NCBI RefSeq assembly: GCF_016808095.1
Contig: NC_068971.1
Span: 10,738,501-10,802,500, forward strand
Length of the DNA stretch: 64,000 bases
Source: Vigna angularis
Taxonomy: Eukaryota; Streptophyta; Magnoliopsida; Fabales; Fabaceae
Direction of reading: 5' to 3'
The translations under genes and the position numbers were made by a program. The notes beneath the pieces are model-generated. The model made no database searches and was not told the origin of the DNA. It saw only the letters and a list, made by a program, of their open reading frames with translations. Below are positions 1 to 9,497 of the stretch, one piece after another. Within the stretch, counting starts at the first letter, position 1. The number at the start of each line of letters is the position of its first letter.

Positions 1-402
1 TAGAGGCACGCCTCAATGGAGAGATCGTTGTAGTTGGCAAGGTCTTTAACGTGGATAAAGACCGGTGAAACAAAATCGAAAAAAGAACATAAACAAAACA
101 GAGTTAACATATCAGATAAGATTCATTTACCAACTACAATCCCAAGTTTAATCAATTCCATGAAAGAAAATGCTTTATCTCCATTCCATTAAACACGAAA
201 CACTAATCTTTATCATTTAGTCTGATCTTGCTATGGAATAACCAAGGAAATAAGATTTTGGAGAGAGATCATCGGAGTTGGAGTGGAAATGGAGGTGGGA
301 GCCGGCGGAATCGGAGTGGGAGGGAGAGGCGTGCTTGGAAAGCTGGTGGGTTTTGTGGGGAGGAGAGGGAGAGGGGGAGGAAGAAGGAGACGGCGACACA
401 TG
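1..402 (-). CDS. possible 5' end of an unrecognised minus-strand gene (partial)
   Basis: The minus strand from about 402 to 243 is C/T-rich and low in stops. It ends in a plausible splice donor (CTTG|GT, GT at 242-241). After a roughly 200-bp T-rich interval a possible acceptor (AAAG, ending at 44) is followed by open sequence to the window edge. The first ATG (402-400) gives a Pro/Ser/Leu/Thr-rich N-terminus that could be a plastid or mitochondrial transit peptide. Another frame without a Met reads LANYNDLSIEACL in the second exon and looks more protein-like, so the correct frame is unresolved. No family was recognised. The rest of the gene lies to the left of the window. Confidence 0.3.
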
Positions 403-589
403 ACTCTGAGTGTCGTGGTGGACAAAGGAGTGGAGGGAAGAAACCCTAAATTCACGGTTGGTGGAGGTGGAAGATGAACCTGATGTGGACTTTAATGAAA
501 ATCACAAGTTTACCCCTTATGCAACCACGTTATAAACCTAAACAGCCACGTTGCACAGATCAGTCCATGCTGTCAGATGGATCGTTAAA

Positions 590-725
590 TATTTAACGCC
601 GTGACCAAAAAGGATTAAATTGGACACTTTTTTCACAACTTGGAACCACATTGAACTTTTTAAAAAAGGTAGGACGAACTTGAACATTTCCCTTATAAAG
701 AGGGACAAAAAGAGGTATTAAGCCT
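590..725 (+). repeat. dispersed repeat, copy 1
   Basis: It contains a phrase with CTTTTTAAAAAAGGT and GGACGAACTTGA that recurs in the same orientation near 1710-1735. The surrounding words (a Pu-rich 'GGGACAAAA' followed by a 'TTAAGCC/TTAAACCT' end) also recur. It resembles the ends of small non-autonomous DNA elements common in legume genomes. The family is not named with certainty. Confidence 0.4.
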
Positions 726-1589
726 TTTATGAATTGTTAGTTGGCAGTTTTTTTTAATATCTATAATGTGTTTTTTTTTACTGTCAACAGAAATATTATT
801 ATCTATTAATAATTTGTTTCAATTTTTGTAAAAGTTGACTGAAAAAAATTTCAACAACATTAATTATTATTTTACTTTTAAATAATTGTATGTATTAGTA
901 ATTGAAATATTTCATCCGAATAAAAATATTTAAATTTGAATTTACTTATCAAATAAATAATGAAAAATAAAATAATTTAGACTAATATCAATTTAAATTC
1001 AATATATTTAAATATATCCTTTGAAAAATCTCTATATCAAACAAAGTAAAATTAAACAAAATACTTACAATTTACATGTACCAATTGTCAGAAAGTTTCA
1101 ATTCAAAGTGCATTTAAAATTTCTCTATTTTCTTTTCTAGTTTAAACATAAAAATGTTTGTTTTTGAATTCTGTTAATTGAAGTTTACTGTATGTTTCTG
1201 TAAATGCTTCTTAATGTTTCTTCTAGATTTAATATTTATTTTTTAGGAAAAAATATGTATATAGTGTTACGAGATAACTGTATGACCATAGTGTTTTTTT
1301 CAAACAAACAAAATAAATATAAAAAGAAATTGTTATGATGATAGGATTAGCAATATTTAATAATTGTTTAATGTTGATCAGAGTAAGAGAGAGAAACTAG
1401 CAATTTTCAGTAATTGAATGATTAAACCTTCTTTCTTCAATTCTTGAAATGCAAAAAAAATGTTATCCATGGATATTATAATATATTATTTTTTAATAAA
1501 TTATTTAAAATTTATTGCTTATAACTATGTGACTGACACACCTATGAATTTTTGGTGTTCTGACAAAAAACGGTTCTATTCAGAGGAAC

Positions 1590-1790
1590 AGAAGAAAAAG
1601 AAAGAAAAAGTTAACTCCGTTTTTGTCTATTTAACGGAAGGGACTTGATTGAGGCAAATTTTTCTACGTTTAGATACAATTGACTCTTTTAAACATGTGT
1701 GGATGAAATTGCAACTTTTTAAAAAGGTGGACGAACTTGATACACTTCAATCAAACTGGGGACAAAATAAACAATTAAACCTAAATTTAT
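1590..1790 (+). repeat. dispersed repeat, copy 2
   Basis: It shares GTTAACTCCGT...TTTAACGGAAGGGAC with the inverted segment at about 63125-63165, which reads GTCCCTTCCGTTAAAT...ACGGAGTTAACTCC. It shares CTTTTTAAAAAGGTGGACG with copy 1. This is probably a terminal segment of a MITE or MULE-like repeat; no TSD was identified. Confidence 0.45.
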
Positions 1791-1882
1791 TTAGGAGTAG
1801 TATGAAAATTTAATTAGTAAAATTAGTAATTCTAGTTTAAACTTTTACCGTGAAAGAATGAGAAAGTTTTTATATTATATTA

Positions 1883-1888
<6 letters not shown>

Positions 1889-1952
<64 letters not shown>
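1889..1952. repeat. (TA)n microsatellite
   Basis: Uninterrupted TA dinucleotides run for about 64 bp, flanked by further TATATA-rich sequence. This is likely a polymorphic simple repeat. Confidence 0.95.
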
Positions 1953-1957
<5 letters not shown>

Positions 1958-2315
1958 AAGTTAGATTACCGTATGTTTATATATATTAATATAAAATAGA
2001 TTTTTATATATATGCATTAAAAGAGGTGGGCCCAGGCATTGTTTTCTTTATTTGAGCTTGGGTTGTTTTCCTTCTACTGGATGCGTAGCATAATCTAGGT
2101 ATTTGTAATTCATATATGTTTTTCTTTTTTTTCTCACGAAACAGAGGGAGAATTCCTTGGTTTATTCTGGTACGTTGCATGCAGAAATAAGGGCTTGGCC
2201 TTAGGTTTTAGGCAAATAATTAAATAAATAAATTAAGTGATTGTAGGAAATAAATTAAGGAAAAGAGAAACGGAAGGAAAGGATACCCACTGCAACCGTG
2301 AGAGTATTGAAAGAA

Positions 2316-2371
2316 GGAAAACGTTTGTTCAACAACGCTATTTTGTCAATTTTTGGACAACGCCACGTGGC
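2316..2371 (+). repeat. MULE left terminal inverted repeat
   Basis: It matches the right terminus on the opposite strand imperfectly. Landmarks in order are GGA, TTC/TTCC, CAACAA.GC, a T/A-rich word and GACAACGCCACGTG. The inner boundary is approximate because homology fades gradually. Confidence 0.6.
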
Positions 2372-2961
2372 CTTGTTTCATTGATTGGTTTTTTTAGAAA
2401 GATGAAATTTGTTCAGAAGGGCAATTTTGGTATGAATTTGGATAGAAACTCCTTTTGTCAGTTTATTTTTTCAGATTCACTCTTTTTGCAGTTTGGTTTT
2501 CTCAACTTTCTCTCCACCATTGAAGCTTCCATCTCTCTCTACCATTGAAGCATCCATCTCTCTCCACCGTTTCGGTTCTCTTCGTTCGTCGCTTTTCTTC
2601 ACTCTTTGTCCACCATTGAAATGTTGTTTCTCTCTCCCCTTTGAGTTTGAGTTCGACTTTTCTTACTTCGTTTCTTGGGTCATTTGGTCACTGTCGAGGA
2701 TTTTGTCTCTCTCTTTATCCATTTCCCCATATTTTGATGGTGTGACTATGGGCTCGTTGGCGGTATATATCCCTCGTTTTGGAATTTTGTTGATTTTGGC
2801 GTGCCTTGTCGTTGACGACATTTTCGTGGTTGTGTAAGTATTTGGCTTTTGTCTCCCATTGTGGTTGGCGATATTTCTCCTAAGGTTTGGGTTTTTTCGC
2901 ACACACCATCGAGGTTGGTATCACCAAGGTTTGGGCTTTTTCGCAAACACCATTGATTCAT

Positions 2962-3495
2962 TACCAAACTTCACATTAGAAGTTGTAGAAACCATCAACC
3001 ATGACCAACAGGGGTCCTTCATTCATAAAATCTTAAAAACACTCATAACAAACAAAAAATACAATCATGGGGAGCGCGGTTGTCACACTTGGGTAGCACA
3101 GATCAACTTTTAGTACAAAACTGCAAATTTAACATGGTAATCAATTACAGCCTTTCTGTAAGCGATTACAAGTGCATGTCTCCAGTGTGTATGGTGCAGG
3201 ACCTAACCTGCGTTGCTAAGACCACCCAGGATGGGTCTTCCCTACACAGAAGACTTACCAAACTTCACACTACAAGTTGTGAAAACCATCAACCATGACC
3301 AACAAGGGTCCTCCATTGACAATATCTTAAAAAGACACTCACAACAAACAAAAAACAATCATGGGGAGTGCAATTGTCACATTTGGGTAGCGCAAATCAA
3401 CTTTCAGTACAAAAATGCAATTTTAACCTGGTAATCGATTACAGCTTCTATGTAAGCGATTACAAGTGCATGTGTCTAGTGTGTATGGTGTAGGA
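2962..3495 (+). repeat. direct duplication inside the MULE (about 240-bp unit, two copies)
   Basis: Copy one is about 2962-3200 and copy two about 3255-3495. Both begin TTACCAAACTTCACA, run through CCATCAACCATGACCAACA and CAATCATGGGGAG, and end with GCGATTACAAGTGCATGT and GTGTATGGTG. A weaker third relative lies at about 5090-5265. Confidence 0.8.
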
Positions 3496-3591
3496 ACATG
3501 TTAAGTCATTGAATTATTGAGAAAAAATGTCATTTAGGTGCTTTAATGTAAGTTAGATGAGCTTCATAAGCATTTTTTGCCAATTTCTGCC

Positions 3592-4810
3592 CTGGTAATC
3601 GATTACAAGGGACTTGTAATCGATTACCCGAGGAAAAAGCGTAATTTATACATAAACTTCAATTGTACTCCCCAGGTAGATGAACATTGCTCCCCAACTC
3701 TGTTTTTCTGACCTTTGCTACTTGTTTTGTTCTTAACTTTCTCCATCAAAAACCAAACGACTTGATACTTGTTTTGTTGGAATCTAGACTCAAAGAGCTT
3801 TCCAACAAAACAAGAATCAACTCATTTGGAGTTTGGTGGAGAAAGTTATGAGCAAAACAACCAGCAAAGGTCAGAGGTGGTAGAAATATATAAAACGTTA
3901 ACTTTAAGGTATTAACTGCACCTACTCAGGTGTCCAAAAATTATAAATTAGTAGTCATTGGAAAGATATTTGAGTCTACTTTCTAATAAAAAAGGAATCA
4001 CATCATTTGGAGGTGTGTGGAAAAAGTTATGTTTAAAATAGTCAGCAAAGGTCAAAGTTGACAGCATGTGTTATGCACCTCACCTCAATTGGAGAAAACC
4101 ACCTAAATGGACATTTTTATTTTGAAGAAATCAATGACCTAACCTCATTATTGGTGCAGAGAGCTCACCGAATAACATTGAACTCACTCACCCATCTCAA
4201 AAAAGGAAAAATTCAACAAAAATAGAGAATGGGGAGCAGTGTTCATCTAGCTGGGAAGTACAGTTGAAGTTTCTGTACAAATTACCCTTTTTCCTCTGGT
4301 AATCGATTACAAGGGTCTTGTAATCGATTACCCGAGGAAAATGGGTAATTTGTACAAAAACTTCAACTGTACTCCCCAACTAGATGAACACTGCTCCCCA
4401 ACTCTGTTTTTCTGGACTTTACTACTTGTTTTGTTCTTAACTTTCTCCACCGAACTCTAAATGACTTGATTCTTGTTTTGTTGGAATCTAGACTCAAAGA
4501 GCTTTCCAACAAAAGAAGAATGAACTCATTTGGAGTTCGATGGAGAAAGTTATGAGCAAAACAACCAGCAAAGGTTAGAGGTGATAGAAATATAAAACGT
4601 TAACTTTAAGGAATTAACTGCACCTACTCAGGTGTCCAAAAATTATAAATTAGTAGTCATTGGAAAGATGTTTGAGTCTACTTTCTAATAAAAAAAGAAT
4701 CATATCATTTGGAGGTCTGTGGAAAACGTTATGATTAAAATAGTCAGCATAGACAAAGTTGACAGCATGGGTTATGCACCTCACCTCAATTGGAGAAAAC
4801 CACCTATAGG
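3592..4810 (+). repeat. direct duplication inside the MULE (about 515-bp unit, offset 704 bp)
   Basis: Copy one is about 3592-4107 and copy two about 4296-4806. Both start CTGGTAATCGATTACAAGG. Both run through a 'CTCCCCAACTCTGTTTTTCTG' type phrase and 'GACTCAAAGAGCTTTCCAAC', and both end GAGAAAACCACCTA. Copies differ by scattered substitutions and small indels. Confidence 0.85.
4231..4400. repeat. long inverted repeat with about 85-bp arms
   Basis: The left arm starts GGGGAGCAGTGTTCATCTAG. The right arm ends with its complement, CTAGATGAACACTGCTCCCC. The arms meet at CTTGTAATCGATTAC near 4316. Nearly the whole 170 bp can fold on itself. Its centre is the start of the 515-bp duplicated unit. 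Confidence 0.85.
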
Positions 4811-5399
4811 TGTTTGAACCAAGGTAGTTCAAGTTCATGACAATTTTTGCACAACTCGTTGAGGAAGAAGTTATTAACTTCCGCAATCAATTTGATCGAC
4901 AACCATCTTCTTAGATTACATTTCATAGTATATTGTTATGTATCTTTTCATTTCAAAACTTGTTGTTTTATGAAATGTCATTACGTTTTTTTATTAATGT
5001 ATCTGCTTTTTAGTATTGGTATAATTTTTCATTACTCAATACCCTTCATTATTTCGTTTATATTTGTTTAATATTGAAGTATTCCAAGTTGAAGTGTTCC
5101 ATTAATGATCCATCCATAAAACTTTCAAAAGACAGTCATAACGAATCCAAAATATTCTTGGGAGTGGTTAAGCCATGTCTGGGTAACACTCTTCAACTTT
5201 CGGTACAAAAGGAGATTTTTCTACTGGTAAACGATTACCAGCTCCCTGTAATCGATTACAGCAACATCAATCCTGTGATAACCCAAAAGCAACTTAAGTG
5301 ACAACCCAAAAGCAAGACACACCAAAAAAATGACGAACAGATGCAAGACCAAAATCCACTCCCCAAAATACGAATACCGAGACACGAAAAAGTTCATAC

Positions 5400-5435
5400 C
5401 TTGTTCGAAGAACCATTGTCACCGGACGAACCCAT
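5400..5435 (-). pseudogene. fossil first coding exon of the MULE-borne gene
   Basis: On the minus strand a CT-rich 5'UTR-like region is followed by ATG and 12 codons (MGSSGDNGSSNK). They end exactly at a canonical donor (AAG|GTATGAAC, GT at 5399-5398). No continuing exon was found, because the neighbouring sequence passes into the TAATCGATTA-type repeats. It may be the remaining start of the parent element's gene. The product is not recognised. Confidence 0.35.
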
Positions 5436-5853
5436 TGCACAAAAAAGGTAACAACTTCCACCAAATCGACACCGAACGAGACAAGGGTAATCTCTAACTC
5501 AAAGAAAGAAACTCAATGTCCACAGAGACACCGAACGAGACAAGCATAATCTACAACTCAAATAAACAAACCCAATGTCCACAAAGATTCAAAGGAAAAC
5601 AATGGTGACAGGGAAGCAGGAGAGAGATGTTCAAAACAAAATGAAACCCTAAAAATGGAGGAAGGAGAACACTGCTATGAAGAGAGAAGTTGAAATGAAA
5701 TTAAAATCCCCAAAATGGAGAGAGAAGACAGTGATAAGGAGAGAAGATAGAGTTCGAAAACGAAGAGGGCAGTTTCGGAATCCAAACTTCAACCCATTTC
5801 AAATCAGATTTTAAATTAAAAAAAAGCATTCAAATTCGACCAATTAAAACTTG

Positions 5854-5908
5854 ACACGTGGCGTTGTCAAATTTTTGTCAAATTGGCATTGTTGGAATAT
5901 CGCGATCC
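5854..5908 (-). repeat. MULE right terminal inverted repeat
   Basis: It is the inverted counterpart of 2316-2371 and carries GACAACGCCACGTG on the minus strand. It ends directly against the right TSD copy TTGAAAGAA at 5909-5917. Confidence 0.6.
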
Positions 5909-5917
5909 TTGAAAGAA

Positions 5918-7650
5918 AACGCTAATTCTTTTGGTGAGTGATAAAATCGAGCAAGAGAGGAAGAGTCGTTTGTCATACCACGCTGCCGGGAAGGAATAAA
6001 GACGTTAGCAACCCTTTTTAATCCTGGTAAGGGGAGTTGACTTTGCTTTATGTTCGTTTGTGATATCTTGAGTGTTATGTGAGAGTGATGTATGTATGTC
6101 CTTCTGTTTTCTATTTTGTTTTCTTGGTGTTACACGTAGAAAAATTAATCTGGGTTTCTTTATAATATGTGTTTGTTGCTTTGGCTAAGTATAACTATTG
6201 TTTGGTTTCTTTAGTGATGTTTGGCGTTCTCATAAATCGAGTGTGGGATGCTTTGGTTTAGTAGTTGCCAACGTGATTATCACGATTCTATGTTCTAATG
6301 TTTGAAGTGAAGACCACTTTGATGTATATGCTGTTTTTGATGCATCTTTGTGGTTACGGTAAATGCATGTTTGTTCATACTTTCTATGGTTGTATCTTGG
6401 TTATTTTGTTATACTCTGATATTCAATATTGAGCCTAGGTGACAGTAAGCGAAATTAATTAAGAATGAGAATGGGTGGTAACTTATGTGCATTAAAACAG
6501 AGAGAGAATTGGAGTAATTGATAATAGAAATATAACAGGTTTGGGGGCCACCGAAAATTTGTTTAAGAGAGCATACAAATGGAGAAGTAAAATTCTGATG
6601 TAAAAATGAGCATTTGAATCTTGGGGTGGGGTCGGGTGAGTAAGTAAAGAACCTTCATTTTGCATGGAAGAGATAAAGTGTGTGTGAGAGAGTTGTAAGT
6701 GGTGGTGCCATGAGTGGTTAAAATAAGTAAGATAAATGTTTATAGGTGATGAGTGGTTTACGTAAGGGTAAGTGAAAATGAATTCGTTTCATTTTGGTGG
6801 ATGTGGGGTCCACTTGGAGGATATATTGGATTTTAATTTATTTTAATGGATTTGATGTTGGTTATTAGAAAAGGGGTGTTTATAGTATATGTTTTTCGTT
6901 TTCTTATTTGGTTGACTTGTCATTAGTTTGATGATTGATTTATTATTGTTTCGAGAATGTTTATCAGATAAGGGTTTGTTGCTTGATTGTGTAAGTTTAA
7001 TATTGTTAATTGTTTTGGAATTGAATTTATGTTGTGATGCCCGATGAAGTTCCTAGAAGTGTGGTGGAAGTAGCACTGATATTTGTCCGGTGAAACTCTC
7101 TGAGAATAGAGTGGTGGGATGTGTATACTTGTCCGGTGAAGCCCAAGAGGGTGGTGGAAAGCATATACTTGCCCGGGGAAGCTCTAAGAGAGTGGTGGGA
7201 AGTGGTGTATTTGCTAGTGAAGCCTTCTAGAGAGTGGCGGGAGATGTCATTATGTAATGGTATGGTAAAGTGTACTGGCCCGGTGAAGGTGGGAGGTGAC
7301 ACTCGACCTTATGTTGTAGGTGAGTGACCCGATGGCGATTCAATATATAGTGAATGGTTTCAAACAAAATGGGGGACGAGTTAGTGAATAACCAAGTGAG
7401 TTTGGGTGTTAATTGGTTACTTAGACGAAATAATTGTATGGTTATATGCTGGTGATTCTGAATTCTGATAGTGCGGGTGTAAATGATTTGATGTGAGGTC
7501 ATGTGAAGATGTGTATAGGTGTATGATGATGTGTAATTTTCAAAAATCTTATTCTAAGTTGATGTTTAATTGTTAAGTATGTTTATATGAATTGATTCTG
7601 TTAGCTCACCCTTGCATGTTGTGGTTGTGGTTTCCACCTACGATGGTCGT
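5918..7650 (+). mobile_element. Tekay-type LTR remnant, 5' part (continues at 25260)
   Basis: The segment shares long stretches with the reverse-strand LTR at 33517-34937. Shared items are GTGGGGTCCACTTGG, GGTTGACTTGTCATTA, a GTTTCGAGAATG phrase and the tandem CCGGTGAAGC array. It ends in an AGCTCACCCTTGCATG...TTTCCACCTACGATG module that recurs at 25260-25325 and, more diverged, at 31640-31690. LTRs of the full Tekay element at 9498-19498 have the same layout (ACCCTTGCAT followed by GATCATCC). No coding capacity was seen. The left boundary was not located, and may lie left of the MULE. Confidence 0.5.
7040..7300 (+). repeat. tandem array, TGTCCGGTGAAGCYC unit
   Basis: About six degenerate copies of a 40-60 bp unit occur, with core TTGYCCGGTGAAG and AGAGTGGTGGGA. 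The same array lies in reverse complement at about 34045-34360 in the other copy of this LTR family. Confidence 0.8.
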
Positions 7651-9213
7651 TGATGAGTCAATATTTTCTTCACTTCATTTAGTTTATTGTGCTAGAATTA
7701 ATCGGGGAATTGTGCTTAATTATTCGGTATTTTTCCGTTTTTGCTAATTGTGTTTAATTTGACCAGAAATTATAATTTTAATTAATTTTAATTATTTGAG
7801 TTAATTATTTGTATTAGTAATTGCAGGGAAAATTTTGGAAATACAATTAGGAACATTTGAAGATTAAATGAAATTGGAAATTTGAAGCTGTGCACGGTTC
7901 ATAGATGCTCACTGCTGTATTTACAATTTGGACGTGAAAATGGTCTTGGATGTGAAGTTAACGTGGAAGCAAATGCAACAATGAGTGTAAAAGACTCTTG
8001 GTTTTATTTTTATAAAATAGAAGGAAGTGCACACTCTCTCACGGAAACAACACTAAGCCTAGAGCCCATGGAAAATTTATTTTTACAAGCATCACATGTT
8101 GAGTGGAGTGCCACGGCTGCAAAATGATTGATTTCAATTGGCTTCTTGGCCTTTGAAGGAAAAAAACACAAGGGACCACCACTCATGGCAAAGTTCACGT
8201 GCATTTTATTCAATTACCACCTTGCAAGTGCAGCCCACGGTTTTCTATACACAAGGCCCCATGAAAAATTCATTTTCAAAGTAGCAAAACACAATTGGAA
8301 CAAAAGAGGGGCACACTTCTTGAAAGCTCATCACGTAGGAAAGGAACACATATTCACATCCAACAACTTCTTTTCATTTCAGCATATACACTCACGGTGC
8401 ATTCCATTCTAAAGCACACTACACATTCACTTCATTTTGAGGAAATGCACGTTGAAGAAGAAGATCCCACAGAGAAAAACACGGCTGCAACTCATTGTTT
8501 TCAAGTGAAGAATTTTGCAAGTTTGACAACATGGAGCCGGCACACTCTTTCTTACCTTGCAACGTGATTTCCAAATGGGAGAAAGCAACCATTAAATTGG
8601 AAATAACTGCACATGAAGAAGCGCCACGGGTGGAAGCTCACGTCCAAGGAAGCTCCAAAATCCAAGCTGTTACATGCTGAAATATGAGCAGGTTACACGG
8701 CCACATATGGAGAATTCATTTTGGACATGCTGGAATAAAAGTGGGAACCACCACCTAAGAAAGATCACGGTTTCTTTGAGGAGCTTGGCAGCAGCTCACG
8801 CCCAGCACACACATGAAGAAGAAGCATCCAAATCATCATCTAACAAGCATGGGAGGTGCACACTTGAGGGAGCTGCTGTGACGTAAAAAGAAGCATTGCT
8901 GGACCAGATTTGGCTTTGAATAGAAGCGGTGCAGCAGCAAGGCAGCAGCCTTGGTGTGCTACATCCAGTAACATTGGCAGCAACACGCTGCACTTCCATC
9001 CAGCAGCTGTAACGAGTGAAGGGGAGGCTACGGACGTGTGAGCTGGAATGGTATTGAAGAAGAAGACAAGGTTAGTTGGTAAAATGGAGGGCCCTCACCT
9101 TCTTTTCCCACGTCCAAGGAGTACAATTTGCTGATGAAGGAATTACTGCAAAGAGACAAAATGAATAACGTAAAAGTCTCGAAAGCTGGAAGCCACTTGT
9201 CCAAAATTTAGGC

Positions 9214-9220
9214 TATAAGA
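9214..9220 (+). promoter_or_regulatory. putative TATA box of the Athila-like LTR
   Basis: GGCTATAAGAGG lies in a GC-richer stretch about 284 bp before the point where the Tekay element splits the LTR. The position and context fit a U3/R junction. It is not verified by transcript data. Confidence 0.4.
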
Positions 9221-9497
9221 GGAGGAAGCTGGACATTTTCCAGCAAGGAGGAGGCCGGGAGGTGAGCTCCAGGAGGGGAATAAGTCCCGCAGGGGGCTGG
9301 ACAGTTGGCTGGACAGTACACAAAGGGAAGAGCACGGCAGTACCAGGTTTTACGGTTAAGCACCATAGGTTCCAATTTTATTTTTTTTGTTTGCTGTAAT
9401 CAATTTCAGTTTGATTTAATTTTCTGAACTTTAAGTCTATTATTGTTTTATTGTGATTTTGTAATTTAATTTCTACTGTTGTATTTTAATGGTGCTG

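Larger units (their letters stand above)
477..2306. other. AT-rich intergenic sequence
   Basis: No convincing coding region was seen. The stretch is AT-rich with many short homopolymers, two divergent dispersed-repeat copies and a long TA microsatellite, listed separately. The short ORF at 1460-1648 falls in the repeat and is not supported as a gene. Confidence 0.6.
2316..5908. mobile_element. Mutator-like (MULE) non-autonomous element, 3.6 kb
   Basis: A perfect 9-bp direct repeat TTGAAAGAA lies at 2307-2315 and 5909-5917, the TSD length of Mutator-like elements. The ends are inverted repeats. The left starts GGAAAACG and carries GACAACGCCACGTGG about 45 bp in. The right, on the minus strand, starts GGATCGCG and carries GACAACGCCACGTGT at the same distance. 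Similarity continues, with decay, through several hundred bp of CT-rich sequence resembling 5'UTR (about 2480-2700 and 5560-5780 reversed). No transposase reading frame survives; only a fossil first exon is seen on the minus strand. The interior is built from direct and inverted duplications rich in TAATCGATTA. Internal deletion and duplication of an autonomous parent is inferred. Confidence 0.7.

Noticed and set aside
2237..2837. Phe/Ser-rich open frames in the left MULE arm
   Set aside because: The sequence matches the CT-rich leader of the right arm in inverse orientation. It is an untranslated leader, not coding.
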